Shown: positions 25,706 through 34,976, counted from the first letter of the stretch. The stretch: 64,000 nt of DNA from Nitrospira defluvii (GCA_011525625.1 WYAX01000015.1:434001-498000), one strand, 5' to 3'. Notes: generated from the letters alone by a model not told the origin. Numbers and translations are program-made.

Positions 25706-28111
25706 CTAATCGTTGACCTTCTCCTCCGCCTCTCCCCAGCTCGCGACGATTTGCGCCAGCTCATCCAGCCGTGCGGCGGTGCGGCCGTAGATGCTCTCCG
25801 GCGGGAAGGTTCCGTCTGCTCCTCGTTCTCCGGCGGGAACCCCGATGAGGAGTTCAAGCGCCTGCTCGATGGTGTCGACCCCGTAGACGGCGAATTTTCC
25901 CTCCTCCACCGCTGTGACCACTTCCCGATTTAACGCCAGGTGTTTGGTGTTCCGTGCGGGAATGATGACACCCTGCGTCCCCGTCAGCCCGCGTCGTTTG
26001 CAGGATTCAAAGAAGCCCTCGATCTTTTCATTCACGCCGCCGATGGGCTGAATCTCTCCGAGTTGATTCACCGAGCCGGTGACGGCCAGAGACTGGCGGA
26101 CAGGGAGCGCCGAAAGGCTTGAGAGCACCGCGGTCAACTCGGCCACGGCAGCGCTGTCGCCTTCGACCTCGGAGTAGGTCTGTTCGAAGGTCAAGGTGGC
26201 GCTGAGGGCGAAGGGTTGCAACCCGGCGAATTTTCCCGCCAGAAATCCGGCCAGTGTCATGACGCCTTTACTGTGGATATGCCCGGCCAGTTCGACCTCG
26301 CGTTGGATGTCGATCACGCCCTTCGTTCCGACGTAGGTGCGGGCGGTGATCCTCGTCGGGCGGCCGAAGGCATAGTCGCCGAGTTGGTAGACAGACAACC
26401 CATTGACCTGGCCGACGACCTCGCCTTGCAGATCGACCATCAACGTGCCTTCTTTGATCTCATCCTGAATCCATTGCTCCGGCAGATCGGCACGTCGCCG
26501 CTGGTGCGCCAGGGCCGATTCCACGTCCGCCCGCGTCACGAAGGAGTGACCGTCTTTTCTGGCCCAATAGCCGGCTTCGCGGATCAAGTCGCTCACGAGG
26601 CTGAACCGCAGGGACAAGCGATCGTGCCGGTCGGCGAAGCGGAAGCCCTGGCGAATCACTTCCGCCACGGCGTCGGCGCCGAAGGGCGGCAATGCTTCCT
26701 CGCGACAGAGTTTCGCCACGAAGCGCGCATACTGGCGCTCCTGCCGCTCGTCATGGGGCACTTCCACGTCGAAATCGGCCTTCACCTTGAACAGCTTGGC
26801 GAAGTCTTCCTCGTAGGCCTGGAGCAGATGGTAGATGCCGGCGGTACCCACCAGGATGACCTTGACCGAGACGGGGATCGGCTCAGGTCGCAGGCCGGCG
26901 GTGGCGAAGCCGTAAAATTCCGCCGGGTCTTCGATGGTGACCGCGCCGGTTTTGATGACCCGCTTGAGCGCCTCCCAGGAAAACGGTTGGCGGAGCAGAT
27001 CCAGGGCTTGCAGGATCAGGTAGCCGCCGTTGGCCTGGAGCATGGCGCCGGCGCGGATCTCGGTGAAGTCGGTATACATCACGCCCAGGTGGGCGCGCCG
27101 CTCGATCTTCCCGATCAGGTTGCTGTAGGTCGGATGCGATTCGTCGACCACGGGCGCGCCGGCGGAGGCATCACGGGCCACGATCAGGTTGACGGCGAAT
27201 CGTGTCATGTCCGGACGTCGGGCTTGCTCCAATCCGGGGATCGGCAGCATCGGTACGCTATGCGGCAGGAAATCTTTGTACTGGTGAATGATGTCGTGAT
27301 GGACGCGTTGGAGATACGTCGTCACCGGCTGGAGACGTTGGTACGTGTGCAGCAAGGTCTCGTAGGCGCCTTTCATGACGTTGGCGACGATTTGATGGTC
27401 GAGATGATGCAGGGCCTGCTCGGCCTCCCGTTCGAGCGTGTGCATCCGAACGTGAAATTCCCGCATGTCGCTTTCCAGCGACTGCCGCCGCTCGGTCAGT
27501 TCCTGTTGGGCCTGTTCGGACAGCGCCTCCATTTCTTTCTCGTTCATCGGGCGATCGTCTTTGAGCGGGACGAGCCCGAAGCCCACCGGGGTCTCTTCGA
27601 ATCCGAACCCGCGTTGGCGGCAGAGGGCCGTGAGTTCGTGAAAGAGGGCCTTTTTTTTTCCTTCCGTGTCCTCGATGATTTTGGCTTTGGCGTCGAGGTA
27701 CTTCTTCCCTTCAAAGGCGGCGGGAATATCGCGGCGTAGCCCATCGATGAACGCGCCCATCTCGCGTTTGAACGCGGCCCCTTGTCCTGCGGGAAACGAC
27801 AGGCAGGTGGGGCGTGAGGCATCCTGAAAGTTGTGGACATAACACCAGTCGGACGGTGCCGGCGCGGACCGGGCCAGACGTGTCACCATCTGCCGCACCA
27901 GCGTGCCCTTTCCGGTTCCCACCGGTCCGGAGACAAAGATGTTGAACCCGGAACTGGTCATCTGCAGCCCGAACTCCAGGGCTTCGACCGCCCGCTCCTG
28001 TCCGATGGTGTCCTCCAGCGGTTCGATCTCACTCGTATCCTCGAATCCCAAGCGACCGGGATCGACATGCGGAGCCAGCAGACTCGCGGGAAGCTTGTGT
28101 TTGTCCGACAT
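25706..28111 (-). CDS. Lon-like ATP-dependent protease (AAA plus S16 peptidase)
   Basis: An 801-residue protein. An N-terminal AAA region has Walker A GPVGTGKGT (K68), a long helical insertion spans about 110-260, and the C-terminus is an S16 Lon peptidase domain. The Ser-Lys dyad is S653 in EGDSAAVAEL and K696 in GGVNEKIEGF, 43 residues apart as in classical Lon. Family members degrade damaged or regulatory proteins. AGGAG precedes the ATG. The gene starts 11 bases after the HPF/cold-shock fusion gene, so the two form an operon. Confidence 0.92.
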   Translation of the reverse strand: MSDKHKLPASLLAPHVDPGRLGFEDTSEIEPLEDTIGQERAVEALEFGLQMTSSGFNIFVSGPVGTGKGTLVRQMVTRLARSAPAPSDWCYVHNFQDASRPTCLSFPAGQGAAFKREMGAFIDGLRRDIPAAFEGKKYLDAKAKIIEDTEGKKKALFHELTALCRQRGFGFEETPVGFGLVPLKDDRPMNEKEMEALSEQAQQELTERRQSLESDMREFHVRMHTLEREAEQALHHLDHQIVANVMKGAYETLLHTYQRLQPVTTYLQRVHHDIIHQYKDFLPHSVPMLPIPGLEQARRPDMTRFAVNLIVARDASAGAPVVDESHPTYSNLIGKIERRAHLGVMYTDFTEIRAGAMLQANGGYLILQALDLLRQPFSWEALKRVIKTGAVTIEDPAEFYGFATAGLRPEPIPVSVKVILVGTAGIYHLLQAYEEDFAKLFKVKADFDVEVPHDERQERQYARFVAKLCREEALPPFGADAVAEVIRQGFRFADRHDRLSLRFSLVSDLIREAGYWARKDGHSFVTRADVESALAHQRRRADLPEQWIQDEIKEGTLMVDLQGEVVGQVNGLSVYQLGDYAFGRPTRITARTYVGTKGVIDIQREVELAGHIHSKGVMTLAGFLAGKFAGLQPFALSATLTFEQTYSEVEGDSAAVAELTAVLSSLSALPVRQSLAVTGSVNQLGEIQPIGGVNEKIEGFFESCKRRGLTGTQGVIIPARNTKHLALNREVVTAVEEGKFAVYGVDTIEQALELLIGVPAGERGADGTFPPESIYGRTAARLDELAQIVASWGEAEEKVND

Positions 28112-28122
28112 CGTTCCCGCTC

Positions 28123-28668
28123 CTACGGCTTCAGGAGGTGAGGCGTTTGTACGATGGTGGCATGCAGGCCCTTCTCGCCGGGTTCGCTCTCGAAGAGCAC
28201 TTCCAGGCCATCTTGCACCTCGTCGAAGGAGATGCCTTTCAGCGCATTCTTGTGGAAATAGACTTCCCCGCCTCCGTCGTTCAGAATGAAGCCGTAACCC
28301 TGGTTCGGGAAGATTTTGCTCACCACGCCACGGAGTTGCGGCAGCGGTTCGATCCGCGCGACTTTGTCGGCGCGTTTGTCGCGATATTTCCGCAGCTCGA
28401 TCGCCACCGCATCGAAGGCGGCCCGGATCGCCTCTTCGAAGGTCTTGTCTTCCTTGCGGGAGGTGAGGGTCTGCCGGGTCGGCACCGTGACGAGCACGAG
28501 CGCCTCGGCGACATTGTCCAGCTTCTTGTGATGGCGGTTTTTGGTCAACGTGACGCGTCCGTGGATGATATCGTCATGGCCACGTTGCAGGGCGGCCATC
28601 CGCTCTTCGATTTCGGTTTTCCACCGCGGGGTCATGGCGATGTTGCGGGCCTCGACTTCTAGGTTCAT
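28123..28668 (-). CDS. HPF/RaiA-type ribosome-associated protein fused to a cold-shock domain
   Basis: A 181-residue fusion. Residues 1-105 resemble the ribosome hibernation factor fold (NLEVEARNIAMTPRWKTEIE, RKEDKTFEEAIRAAFDAVAI). Residues 112-178 form a cold-shock domain with the RNA-binding patch GVVSKIFPNQGYGFI and VYFHKN. A role at the ribosome under stress is likely. GAGGAGG lies 6 bases before the ATG. It is first in a minus-strand run with the Lon-like protease. Confidence 0.85.
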   Translation of the reverse strand: MNLEVEARNIAMTPRWKTEIEERMAALQRGHDDIIHGRVTLTKNRHHKKLDNVAEALVLVTVPTRQTLTSRKEDKTFEEAIRAAFDAVAIELRKYRDKRADKVARIEPLPQLRGVVSKIFPNQGYGFILNDGGGEVYFHKNALKGISFDEVQDGLEVLFESEPGEKGLHATIVQTPHLLKP

Positions 28669-28949
28669 GCGTTCCTCCTCTCGTCTCAGGTCAGGTCACT
28701 GTCCACGCCCTGTCTCAGCAAAGCACATGCCTTCCCCATGGCAGACTGCCGGTATGCGCATGCCGATGAATCGGCTGAAAGTGAGGCCTTTGTCGGGTGT
28801 CCGGCACTCGGTCGGACGCAAGAGGGGCCGAGACTGGCGCAAAATTCCTCAGTGGCGACGGCCTGGCTGAAGCTCAATGCGCCAGTGTCTGGGAAAATCA
28901 CTCGTCTACGCGGGCGTTTTCTGGAACATGTCTTGCGAAGAGCCAGGGC

Positions 28950-30035
28950 ATGCCGGTGTTGAAAAAATCTGCCCTGGAGGCCTATCTCAAAGCTCGATTC
29001 GGCCCGAGTGCCGAATTGCTGGCCTATGGACCGATCGGAAAAGAAACCAGCGGGTCCCGCTACAAACAGTATGGCTATGGTGCGCCGGTCCGGTTGACCT
29101 TCTGCCAGGGTGACCAGACCCGACGGGTGGTACTGGGCACGATGAGTCCCGGTCCGTTCGGTCATGAGCATTCAGCCGACCGTGCCCAGGCCATGCTGTG
29201 GGACTATGACTGCTACGGTCGCCTGCCCGGGCACATCGCCGCCCTGGATGTGGGCGCGTTTACGGAAGACGACGAGTTGATGTCCGTGGCCAAGGCCAAA
29301 GAGTTTTTCTTGCTGACCCAATGGTCGGACGGTGAGACCTATCACAAGGATCTGGAACGGCTTGTGAGCGCGAAGAAGCCCACTGCCCTCGACCGGAAGC
29401 GGACGGAGGCCCTGGCCGGGTACTTGGCGACGATTCACCGCAAGAAACACAAGGATCCGCAGTTGTACCGGCGGCGACTGCGGGAGTTGCTGGGCCACGG
29501 CGAATGCATTATGGGGCTGACGGACAGTTACCCGGATCGGCTTGCGTTTATCACAGAGGAGTTGCTGCAGCGGATCGAAGTGGCCTGCAATGTTTGGCGG
29601 TGGCGGCTGCGTGGCAAGCATGCCCGGCTGTCGCAGGTGCACGGCGATTTTCATCCTTGGAATGTGTTGTTTCGCCGTGGCGCCGACTTTTCGGTGTTGG
29701 ATCGCTCGCGGGGGGAATGGGGGGAGCCGGCGGACGACGTGACCTCGATGTCGATCAACTACCTGTTCTTTTCGCTCTGTCGGTATGGAACCCTGAAAGG
29801 CGCGCTCGAAATCGTCTACCGTTCCTTTTGGGATCGGTATCTTCTGGAGAGTCGCGACCAGGGCATACTGGAAACGACGGCGCCGTTCTTCGCCTTTCGG
29901 GGGCTGGTGTTGGCCAGTCCACTCTGGTACCCGAAACTCACCGTGACCGTGCGGCGGAAGATTTTCCGGTTCATCGAGAATGTGTTGGCGACATCGCGCT
30001 TCGACCCGGCGGATATCAATCGTTATTGCGAATGA
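28950..30035 (+). CDS. Aminoglycoside-phosphotransferase-fold kinase of unknown substrate
   Basis: A 361-residue protein of the APH/choline-kinase superfamily. The catalytic loop is VHGDFHPWNVLF and the metal-binding region is VLDRSRGEWGEPADDV. It is longer than resistance-type APH enzymes and has a fully bacterial style, so a metabolic kinase is more likely than antibiotic resistance. Its stop overlaps the start of the next gene (ATGA at 30032-30035), which encodes a second kinase-like protein. The ATG at 28950 is chosen because homology-like sequence begins there. Confidence 0.8.
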   Translation: MPVLKKSALEAYLKARFGPSAELLAYGPIGKETSGSRYKQYGYGAPVRLTFCQGDQTRRVVLGTMSPGPFGHEHSADRAQAMLWDYDCYGRLPGHIAALDVGAFTEDDELMSVAKAKEFFLLTQWSDGETYHKDLERLVSAKKPTALDRKRTEALAGYLATIHRKKHKDPQLYRRRLRELLGHGECIMGLTDSYPDRLAFITEELLQRIEVACNVWRWRLRGKHARLSQVHGDFHPWNVLFRRGADFSVLDRSRGEWGEPADDVTSMSINYLFFSLCRYGTLKGALEIVYRSFWDRYLLESRDQGILETTAPFFAFRGLVLASPLWYPKLTVTVRRKIFRFIENVLATSRFDPADINRYCE

Positions 30036-30571
30036 GTGCTGTGATGACCCGCGCCCCCTTCGCCATCTGGCTTACCGGGCTCCCGGCCTCGGGGAAAAGC
30101 TCGATCGTCGAGCGGCTGCTCCCAAAACTTTCGGCCCTGGGCATGACCGTGGAGGTGCTGGAGTCCGATGCCCTCCGTCGGGTGTTGACGCCGGAGGCCA
30201 GCTACTCGCGCGAGGAGCGGGATCTGTTTTATCGCGCCTTGGGGTTTATGGGGGCCAGACTGCTGGCCCATGGGGTCAATGTGATCTTCGATGCCACCGC
30301 GAGCCGTCGGGCCTATCGGGAATTTGCGCGCACGTTCATTCCCGGCTTGTTGGAAGTCTCCATCGAGTGTCCGCTGGAAGTCTGCATGCAGCGCGACAAG
30401 AAGGGGACCTACAGGCGAGGGCTGGAAGGCGGGTCGTCCACCGTCCCCGGGCTGCAGGAGACGTATGAACCGCCCGCCTCGCCGGCATTGGCTATCGATA
30501 CGACGGTCACCTCGTCCGAGGTCGCGGCGGATCGGATCGTGGCGCTGATTCGTGCCACTCGCCCCAAGTGA
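30032..30571 (+). CDS. Adenylylsulfate-kinase-like P-loop protein
   Basis: A 179-residue P-loop kinase. Walker A is WLTGLPASGKSS, followed by ESDALRRVLTPEASYSREERD and a CysC-like FDATASRRAYREFAR region, then CPLEVCMQRDKKGTYR. It resembles APS kinase (CysC), which makes PAPS, but the usual DNVR motif reads ESDALR, so the substrate may differ. Translation is coupled to the upstream APH-fold kinase by an ATGA overlap. Confidence 0.8.
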   Translation: MSAVMTRAPFAIWLTGLPASGKSSIVERLLPKLSALGMTVEVLESDALRRVLTPEASYSREERDLFYRALGFMGARLLAHGVNVIFDATASRRAYREFARTFIPGLLEVSIECPLEVCMQRDKKGTYRRGLEGGSSTVPGLQETYEPPASPALAIDTTVTSSEVAADRIVALIRATRPK

Positions 30572-30639
30572 GAGGTACGTTCTGTCGTGTTTCTCTTGTT
30601 CGGTGCAGCGGCATTCGATAGGATGCGCTTGTCGCCGCG

Positions 30640-32571
30640 ATGGCTGCTTCGAAGGTCCCTATGCCCGCCTCACTCGCACACATCTATCCCGACACGCCGA
30701 TGGGCGCCAACCTCGTGGCCGGCGGCGCGACTTTTCGCGTGTGGGCTCCGCAGGCGAAGGCCGTCTATGTCGTGGGCGACTTCAATCATCGCGTGCGGAA
30801 TGACGCGGCGTTGCTCACGCGGGATCGGCAGGGGCATTGGCGGGGTTTTCTCCCCGGCGTGAAGGACCGCCAGCGGTACATGTTCTATGTCATCGGGGAA
30901 GGAAGCGAAGGGCCGAAGCGCGACCCCTACGCCCGCGAACTGGAATCGCCCTTTCCTGCTGAATGCATCATCCGCCGCACGGACTTTCCCTGGCACGACT
31001 GCGGGTATGTCCCGCCGCCGTTCCACGAGTTTGTGATCTATCAACTCCATGTCGGCACCTTTTTTACCCCCAACCTGCCGAAGAAGGGCGGGACGTTTCT
31101 CGATGTGGTGCGCAAGTTGCCCTATCTGGCCGAACTCGGCGTGACCGCGTTGCAGCTCATGCCCATTCAGGAATTTCAGACCAGCTTCAGCCTCGGGTAC
31201 AACGGGACGGACTATTTTTCACCGGAAATGGATTTCGCCGTGGCCGATGCCGACCTGCCTGCTTATGTGGCGGAGGTGAACAAGTTGCTGGATGGGAAGG
31301 GGCTGCGTCGGTATCAGGAGGCGGACTTACGTGGGGAGATGAATCAGCTCAAGGCTCTGGTCGATCTGGCGCATTGTTATGGCCTGGCCCTGTTGCTCGA
31401 TGTGGTCTACAACCATGCAGGCGGAGATTTCGGCGACCAGAGCCTGTATTTTTTCGACCGGCAATCCAGTTCCGGCGGGCAGCGGAATTCGTTGTATTTC
31501 ACCGACCGGGGCCACGCGGGTGGGCTGGTCTTCGATTTCGCCAAGCCGGAGGTGCGGGACTTTCTGATTCAGAATGCCAAATTTTTCTTGAGTGAATATC
31601 GCGTCGACGGATTCCGGTACGACCAGGTCAGCGTCATCGATCACGACGGTGCGCCGGACGGCTGGCGATTTTGCCAGGACCTGACCGGGACGGTGCATGC
31701 GCAGCGGCCGGAGACCTTGCACCATGCGGAGTATTGGGACGTGAACCCCTTCATCGTCACTCCGCCTCCGGTCGGCGCCGGGTTCGATACCACGCTGACA
31801 GATGGATTGCGACTCGCCATTCGCGATGTCATTGCGAATGCCGCCGCGCCGGATGAACGGCCGCTCGACATGACTGGGTTGGCACGCAGCCTCTGGCCCG
31901 AGGGGTTCCATCAGCAGTGGCGGTGTGTGCAGGGGCCGGAGAACCACGATCTGGTCTACAGGGGGAGGGAGTTGCGCATCGCCCGGCTCGGCGATCCGGA
32001 CCATCCGCGATCCTGGTTCGCTCGCAGCCGCGCGCGTGTGGCCACCGGCCTGAGCCTGACCGCGCCGGGCATCCCGATGTTGTTCATGGGGCAGGAATTT
32101 CTGGAGGACAAGCAGTGGTCCGATGATTTCGTGGCGCACAGCAACCTGCTGCTCCATTGGGCCGGCCTGGATCAGGGGGACAGGCAAATGCTGGATCATC
32201 TGCGGTTCACGAGAGAACTGTTGGCGGTCAGGCGACGGTCTCCGGGCTTGCGAGGGGAAGGGTTTCGTGTGGTGCATGTGCACGATCAGCACCGTGTCCT
32301 TGCGTTTCACCGCTGGGTCGTGGGGGAAGGCCTTGACGTGCTGGTGGTCCTGCACCTTGCCAACTTTACCCGTGTCGGCTATCGGGTCGGCTTTCCCGGT
32401 GCGGGCGACTGGCGTGAAATATTCAACAGCGATGCCTATGAGAACTGGGTCAATGCCGGAGTCGAGGGTAACAGTGGGCGTGTCACGGCCATAGCGAACC
32501 CCATGGACGGTTTCGACGACTCCGCCGCCCTTGTGCTGCCTGCCAACAGCCTGCTGGTTTTTGCACGGTAA
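30640..32571 (+). CDS. GH13 alpha-glucan enzyme (branching-enzyme-like)
   Basis: A 643-residue glycoside hydrolase. An N-terminal CBM48/E-set domain (GATFRVWAPQAKAVYVVGDFN) is followed by a GH13 barrel. The four GH13 regions are visible: DVVYNH (D254-H259), GFRYD with nucleophile D328, HHAEYW with acid/base E364, and ENHD (H436-D437). IPMLFMGQEF is typical of branching enzymes and trehalohydrolases. Which of these it is cannot be settled by eye; 1,4-alpha-glucan branching enzyme is the best guess. The start at 30640 has no clear ribosome-binding site, and an ATG at 30661 is possible. Confidence 0.88.
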   Translation: MAASKVPMPASLAHIYPDTPMGANLVAGGATFRVWAPQAKAVYVVGDFNHRVRNDAALLTRDRQGHWRGFLPGVKDRQRYMFYVIGEGSEGPKRDPYARELESPFPAECIIRRTDFPWHDCGYVPPPFHEFVIYQLHVGTFFTPNLPKKGGTFLDVVRKLPYLAELGVTALQLMPIQEFQTSFSLGYNGTDYFSPEMDFAVADADLPAYVAEVNKLLDGKGLRRYQEADLRGEMNQLKALVDLAHCYGLALLLDVVYNHAGGDFGDQSLYFFDRQSSSGGQRNSLYFTDRGHAGGLVFDFAKPEVRDFLIQNAKFFLSEYRVDGFRYDQVSVIDHDGAPDGWRFCQDLTGTVHAQRPETLHHAEYWDVNPFIVTPPPVGAGFDTTLTDGLRLAIRDVIANAAAPDERPLDMTGLARSLWPEGFHQQWRCVQGPENHDLVYRGRELRIARLGDPDHPRSWFARSRARVATGLSLTAPGIPMLFMGQEFLEDKQWSDDFVAHSNLLLHWAGLDQGDRQMLDHLRFTRELLAVRRRSPGLRGEGFRVVHVHDQHRVLAFHRWVVGEGLDVLVVLHLANFTRVGYRVGFPGAGDWREIFNSDAYENWVNAGVEGNSGRVTAIANPMDGFDDSAALVLPANSLLVFAR

Positions 32572-32819
32572 CCTCTTCCTCCTCCTTTTCCGGCCCTCAT
32601 TCTATTCATGTCCGCGAGCCAAGGCTCGATCCTGACGGCTCCCTTGCCTGGCGCACGAGGGACCGGTTTCGTAGAACGGGTGACCGCAGGCCGCGGCCAC
32701 ATGTCCGCGACAGAATGGCAGGGGGATCGACAGACTGCGTGAGGGAGAGGCGGTAGAGTCTCGCTGTGAGCGAGATCCGTGGTCTTGTTCCTCACAGCTG
32801 CAATCGAGAGGAGGTCGCC

Positions 32820-33137
32820 ATGACCATGCGTATTCTGATGGCTGTCGCGCTTATCTCAGCCGGGTTCCTCGCGCCGGTGCTCGGATTTCAGACCGCTGCC
32901 GTGTTTCCCGTGAGTTGGGTCGAACACGTGGACCATCGCAATCATGTGCTGACGTTCAAAACCGAAGACGGTCAGGTGCGGATGATGCGCGTCGCCGACA
33001 GGGTGGCGATGCGGCGCGAAGGGTTACGTCAAGGAGATCTCGTCAGCATCGAAGTCGATCTCGACGACCAGATCGTCAACATCGTGAAAGTGGATCGGAG
33101 AGCCGAGTCCGACCGACCGACGTCACGTCGCAAATGA
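32820..33137 (+). CDS. Small exported beta-rich protein
   Basis: A 105-residue protein with a signal peptide (LMAVALISAGFLAPVLGF). The remaining 85 residues contain EHVDHRNHVLTFKTEDGQVRMMRV and REGLRQGDLVSIEVDLDD, a small beta-barrel-like pattern, and end in a basic tail. The function is unknown. GAGAGGAGG lies 5 bases before the ATG. About 250 bases of apparently empty DNA precede it. Confidence 0.75.
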   Translation: MTMRILMAVALISAGFLAPVLGFQTAAVFPVSWVEHVDHRNHVLTFKTEDGQVRMMRVADRVAMRREGLRQGDLVSIEVDLDDQIVNIVKVDRRAESDRPTSRRK

Positions 33138-33259
33138 CGGTCGGTCGGTCGTTCGTGACACGTCGTTCGTCTCTCGTCCTCAGTGAAGTACGTACGGCTT
33201 CCACACGTCGAGAGTGGTTCTGTGTCGAAACATCCGCCAGCGAACGTTTCTGCATCCTG

Positions 33260-34111
33260 CTAAGTCGTCCACCAGGAGGCGACCGGGGGATGAGGCCGCG
33301 GTCGCAATGGCTGCGGATGGACCCAGTGGCCCTGTGAACGGAGCCCCGCACGACGACAATAGTCGGCCGCCACGTCCGTCTCCTCCAGGCCTTGATTGAC
33401 CATAAAAAAGGTGCCGTTCCTTGCAAGATTGCACGCGATGCGCAGAAAGAAGCGTTCCGGCGAGAAGAGCGTCAACGGCAGTCTCCAGGCCAGGACCGGC
33501 GCAGGTGTGACAAACGGAAACCATGCCGTGATCACATCGGCCTGTTCTTTCACCTCGCTGTAGTCGGCCACCACGAATGCAGTGTGCGGAAGGTCCGCAA
33601 TGTATCCGGCTGCGGCGTCATAACGGCTGTAGCCGGTGGGGTAGAGCCGAAATCCTTCCACATCGACGCCGGTCAGGGTGGACGGGCGAAAGAACGTGTG
33701 CAGGGCCCGGGCATACCAGAAATTGGCGCAGCCCACATCCGTCACACGGCCACCTTCGGGAATCGGGCGAGCCGTGGCGTTCCAGGCCTGGTCTAGCAGA
33801 TCGAGATAGGCATAGCTGGCCAGCGCGGTCTGGTGGCCATAGGAGGATTCGAAGCGGACGTCGTAACGAGTTCGTAGGCTGTGAACGCAGGCTGCTTGCC
33901 AGGATTCCAGACCGGCTAGATGCGTGGCCGGCACCTCGTGATACGGCTTCCTGGACCACCGGAGCCGCTCGGAAAGTCGGAACCAAAGCCCATGGTACAG
34001 GGACCGGCAGCGTTGTCCGAGCGAGCTGTGATGACTCGCCTGCGAACGGTCGGGTAGCCCTGCGGTCCGTCCGGTCGCTGAGTCGGATGCCGTCGCCGGT
34101 GTTGTGCCCAT
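33260..34111 (-). CDS. SAM-dependent methyltransferase-like protein next to the RiPP locus
   Basis: A 283-residue protein. The candidate SAM site is RVTDVGCANFWYARALHTFF near residue 130, followed by TGVDVEGFRLY. The rest (AFVVADYSEVKEQADVITAWFPF) fits a class I methyltransferase. The ATG at 34111 is preferred; the frame is open a further 309 bases upstream, but that part has poor composition and no ribosome-binding site. It is transcribed away from the cysteine-rich precursor gene across an 865-base gap. A link to the RiPP genes is inferred from position only. Confidence 0.6.
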   Translation of the reverse strand: MGTTPATASDSATGRTAGLPDRSQASHHSSLGQRCRSLYHGLWFRLSERLRWSRKPYHEVPATHLAGLESWQAACVHSLRTRYDVRFESSYGHQTALASYAYLDLLDQAWNATARPIPEGGRVTDVGCANFWYARALHTFFRPSTLTGVDVEGFRLYPTGYSRYDAAAGYIADLPHTAFVVADYSEVKEQADVITAWFPFVTPAPVLAWRLPLTLFSPERFFLRIACNLARNGTFFMVNQGLEETDVAADYCRRAGLRSQGHWVHPQPLRPRPHPPVASWWTT

Positions 34112-34474
34112 GATAGGAAAGTCTCCACCACCCTGCCGGCCTTGCCAATGAAAAATGAAAAGATCGCCGGGCTTGTTGACAGGGACGCACGAACCGGAGC
34201 AGGTGCTGAACCGGCAGACGCACGGCCTGTTGGAGGGACCGTCCGGGCCGACACGGTGGTGGCGGATGCTAGGCCGGTGTTCTTTGTGAAACGTCGCGCC
34301 GGTAATCCGGAACAGACCCACCTGCTTGATATTCGGTTTTGCGGACAGCGCATGACGGTAGGCGTCTTGGACGAATGCGTCCCGATGGGTTGAAATTCCG
34401 ACGACCTGATTCTGATTCACGCGTCAGACGGCCTGTCTCGATACAGGATGTGTCCCAATAATCTTGCCTTATAC

Positions 34475-34511
34475 GTATCTCGTCGGATACAGCGGGTATC
34501 GCCTTGGATAC
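34475..34511 (+). promoter_or_regulatory. Helically phased GTATC/GATAC box array
   Basis: GTATC at 34475-34479, GATAC at 34486-34490, GTATC at 34496-34500 and GATAC at 34507-34511. The start-to-start spacing is 11, 10 and 11 bases, one helical turn each, so all boxes face the same side of the DNA. Adjacent boxes form inverted repeats. The same GTATC-N6-GATAC pair lies before the O-methyltransferase promoter (1893-1908). A dimeric or oligomeric regulator site is inferred. Confidence 0.5.
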
Positions 34512-34771
34512 AGAGGATTTCCCTTCTGAGGCAGCTCAACTCGGTGAGCATCGACGCTCTCGTCGCTGTATACATGGTTGATCACTGGCATGGGCCGCGT
34601 TCTCCGTGGCCGGATACAAACTATCTAACGGAACACACCTTGCATTCAACATTGCAGAACACGTCGCATACGAAGGATGTCCGAACCTGGTGAACCGGTG
34701 GCCGGACAGGCACGGCGTGCGATGTTGTGAGTGCGCCTGTTGCGCGCTTCAATGTCATGGAGGTGTGAGCT

Positions 34772-34792
34772 ATGCCGAGGACCAATGTGTGA
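34772..34792 (+). other. Six-codon leader-peptide-like mini-ORF
   Basis: ATG at 34772 is preceded by GGAGG (34759-34763) with 8-base spacing and encodes MPRTNV before a TGA. A hairpin, ACGCCC (34811-34816) with GGGCGT (34820-34825), follows 18 bases later. This could be a translated leader before the precursor gene, or chance. Confidence 0.25.
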
Positions 34793-34976
34793 AAGCTCGT
34801 GGTCTTCTTCACGCCCCGTGGGCGTTTCGTCCTGTGTGGTCGTTGAAATGGACGAGACATCGTCGTGCTCCCACCATGAGGGCAGGAAGAGGATACAGGC
34901 GTGGCTTCGGGAGCGCTTGGCGAATGGCCGTGCAAATCGAATCGCGGCTACCTTCACGTTTCAAGAGGAGGTCTGT

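Larger units (their letters stand above)
34112..34976. other. Long control region upstream of the RiPP operon
   Basis: 865 bases without a supported gene, noticeably less GC-rich than its flanks between about 34440 and 34680. It holds seven GATAC/GTATC words (34440, 34475, 34486, 34496, 34507, 34613, 34892), a six-codon mini-ORF at 34772 with a good ribosome-binding site, and a small hairpin at 34811-34825. A possible -10 (TATACA, 34568-34573) lies downstream of the boxes, but its -35 is weak. Confidence 0.5.

Noticed and set aside
26216-27739. 507-codon open frame on the plus strand
   Set aside because: It is the shadow of the Lon-like protease, whose catalytic residues are intact on the minus strand.
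28686-29171. 161-codon minus-strand ORF
   Set aside because: It overlaps the start of the APH-fold kinase gene and shows no motif or ribosome-binding site.
28950-30035. Antibiotic resistance gene (aminoglycoside phosphotransferase)
   Set aside because: The fold is shared by many metabolic kinases, and the gene is coupled to a CysC-like gene with no mobile element nearby, so a resistance call is not justified.
34112-34420. N-terminal extension of the methyltransferase-like gene
   Set aside because: The frame is open, but it has no ribosome-binding site and its composition is unlike the rest of the protein; the ATG at 34111 is more natural.
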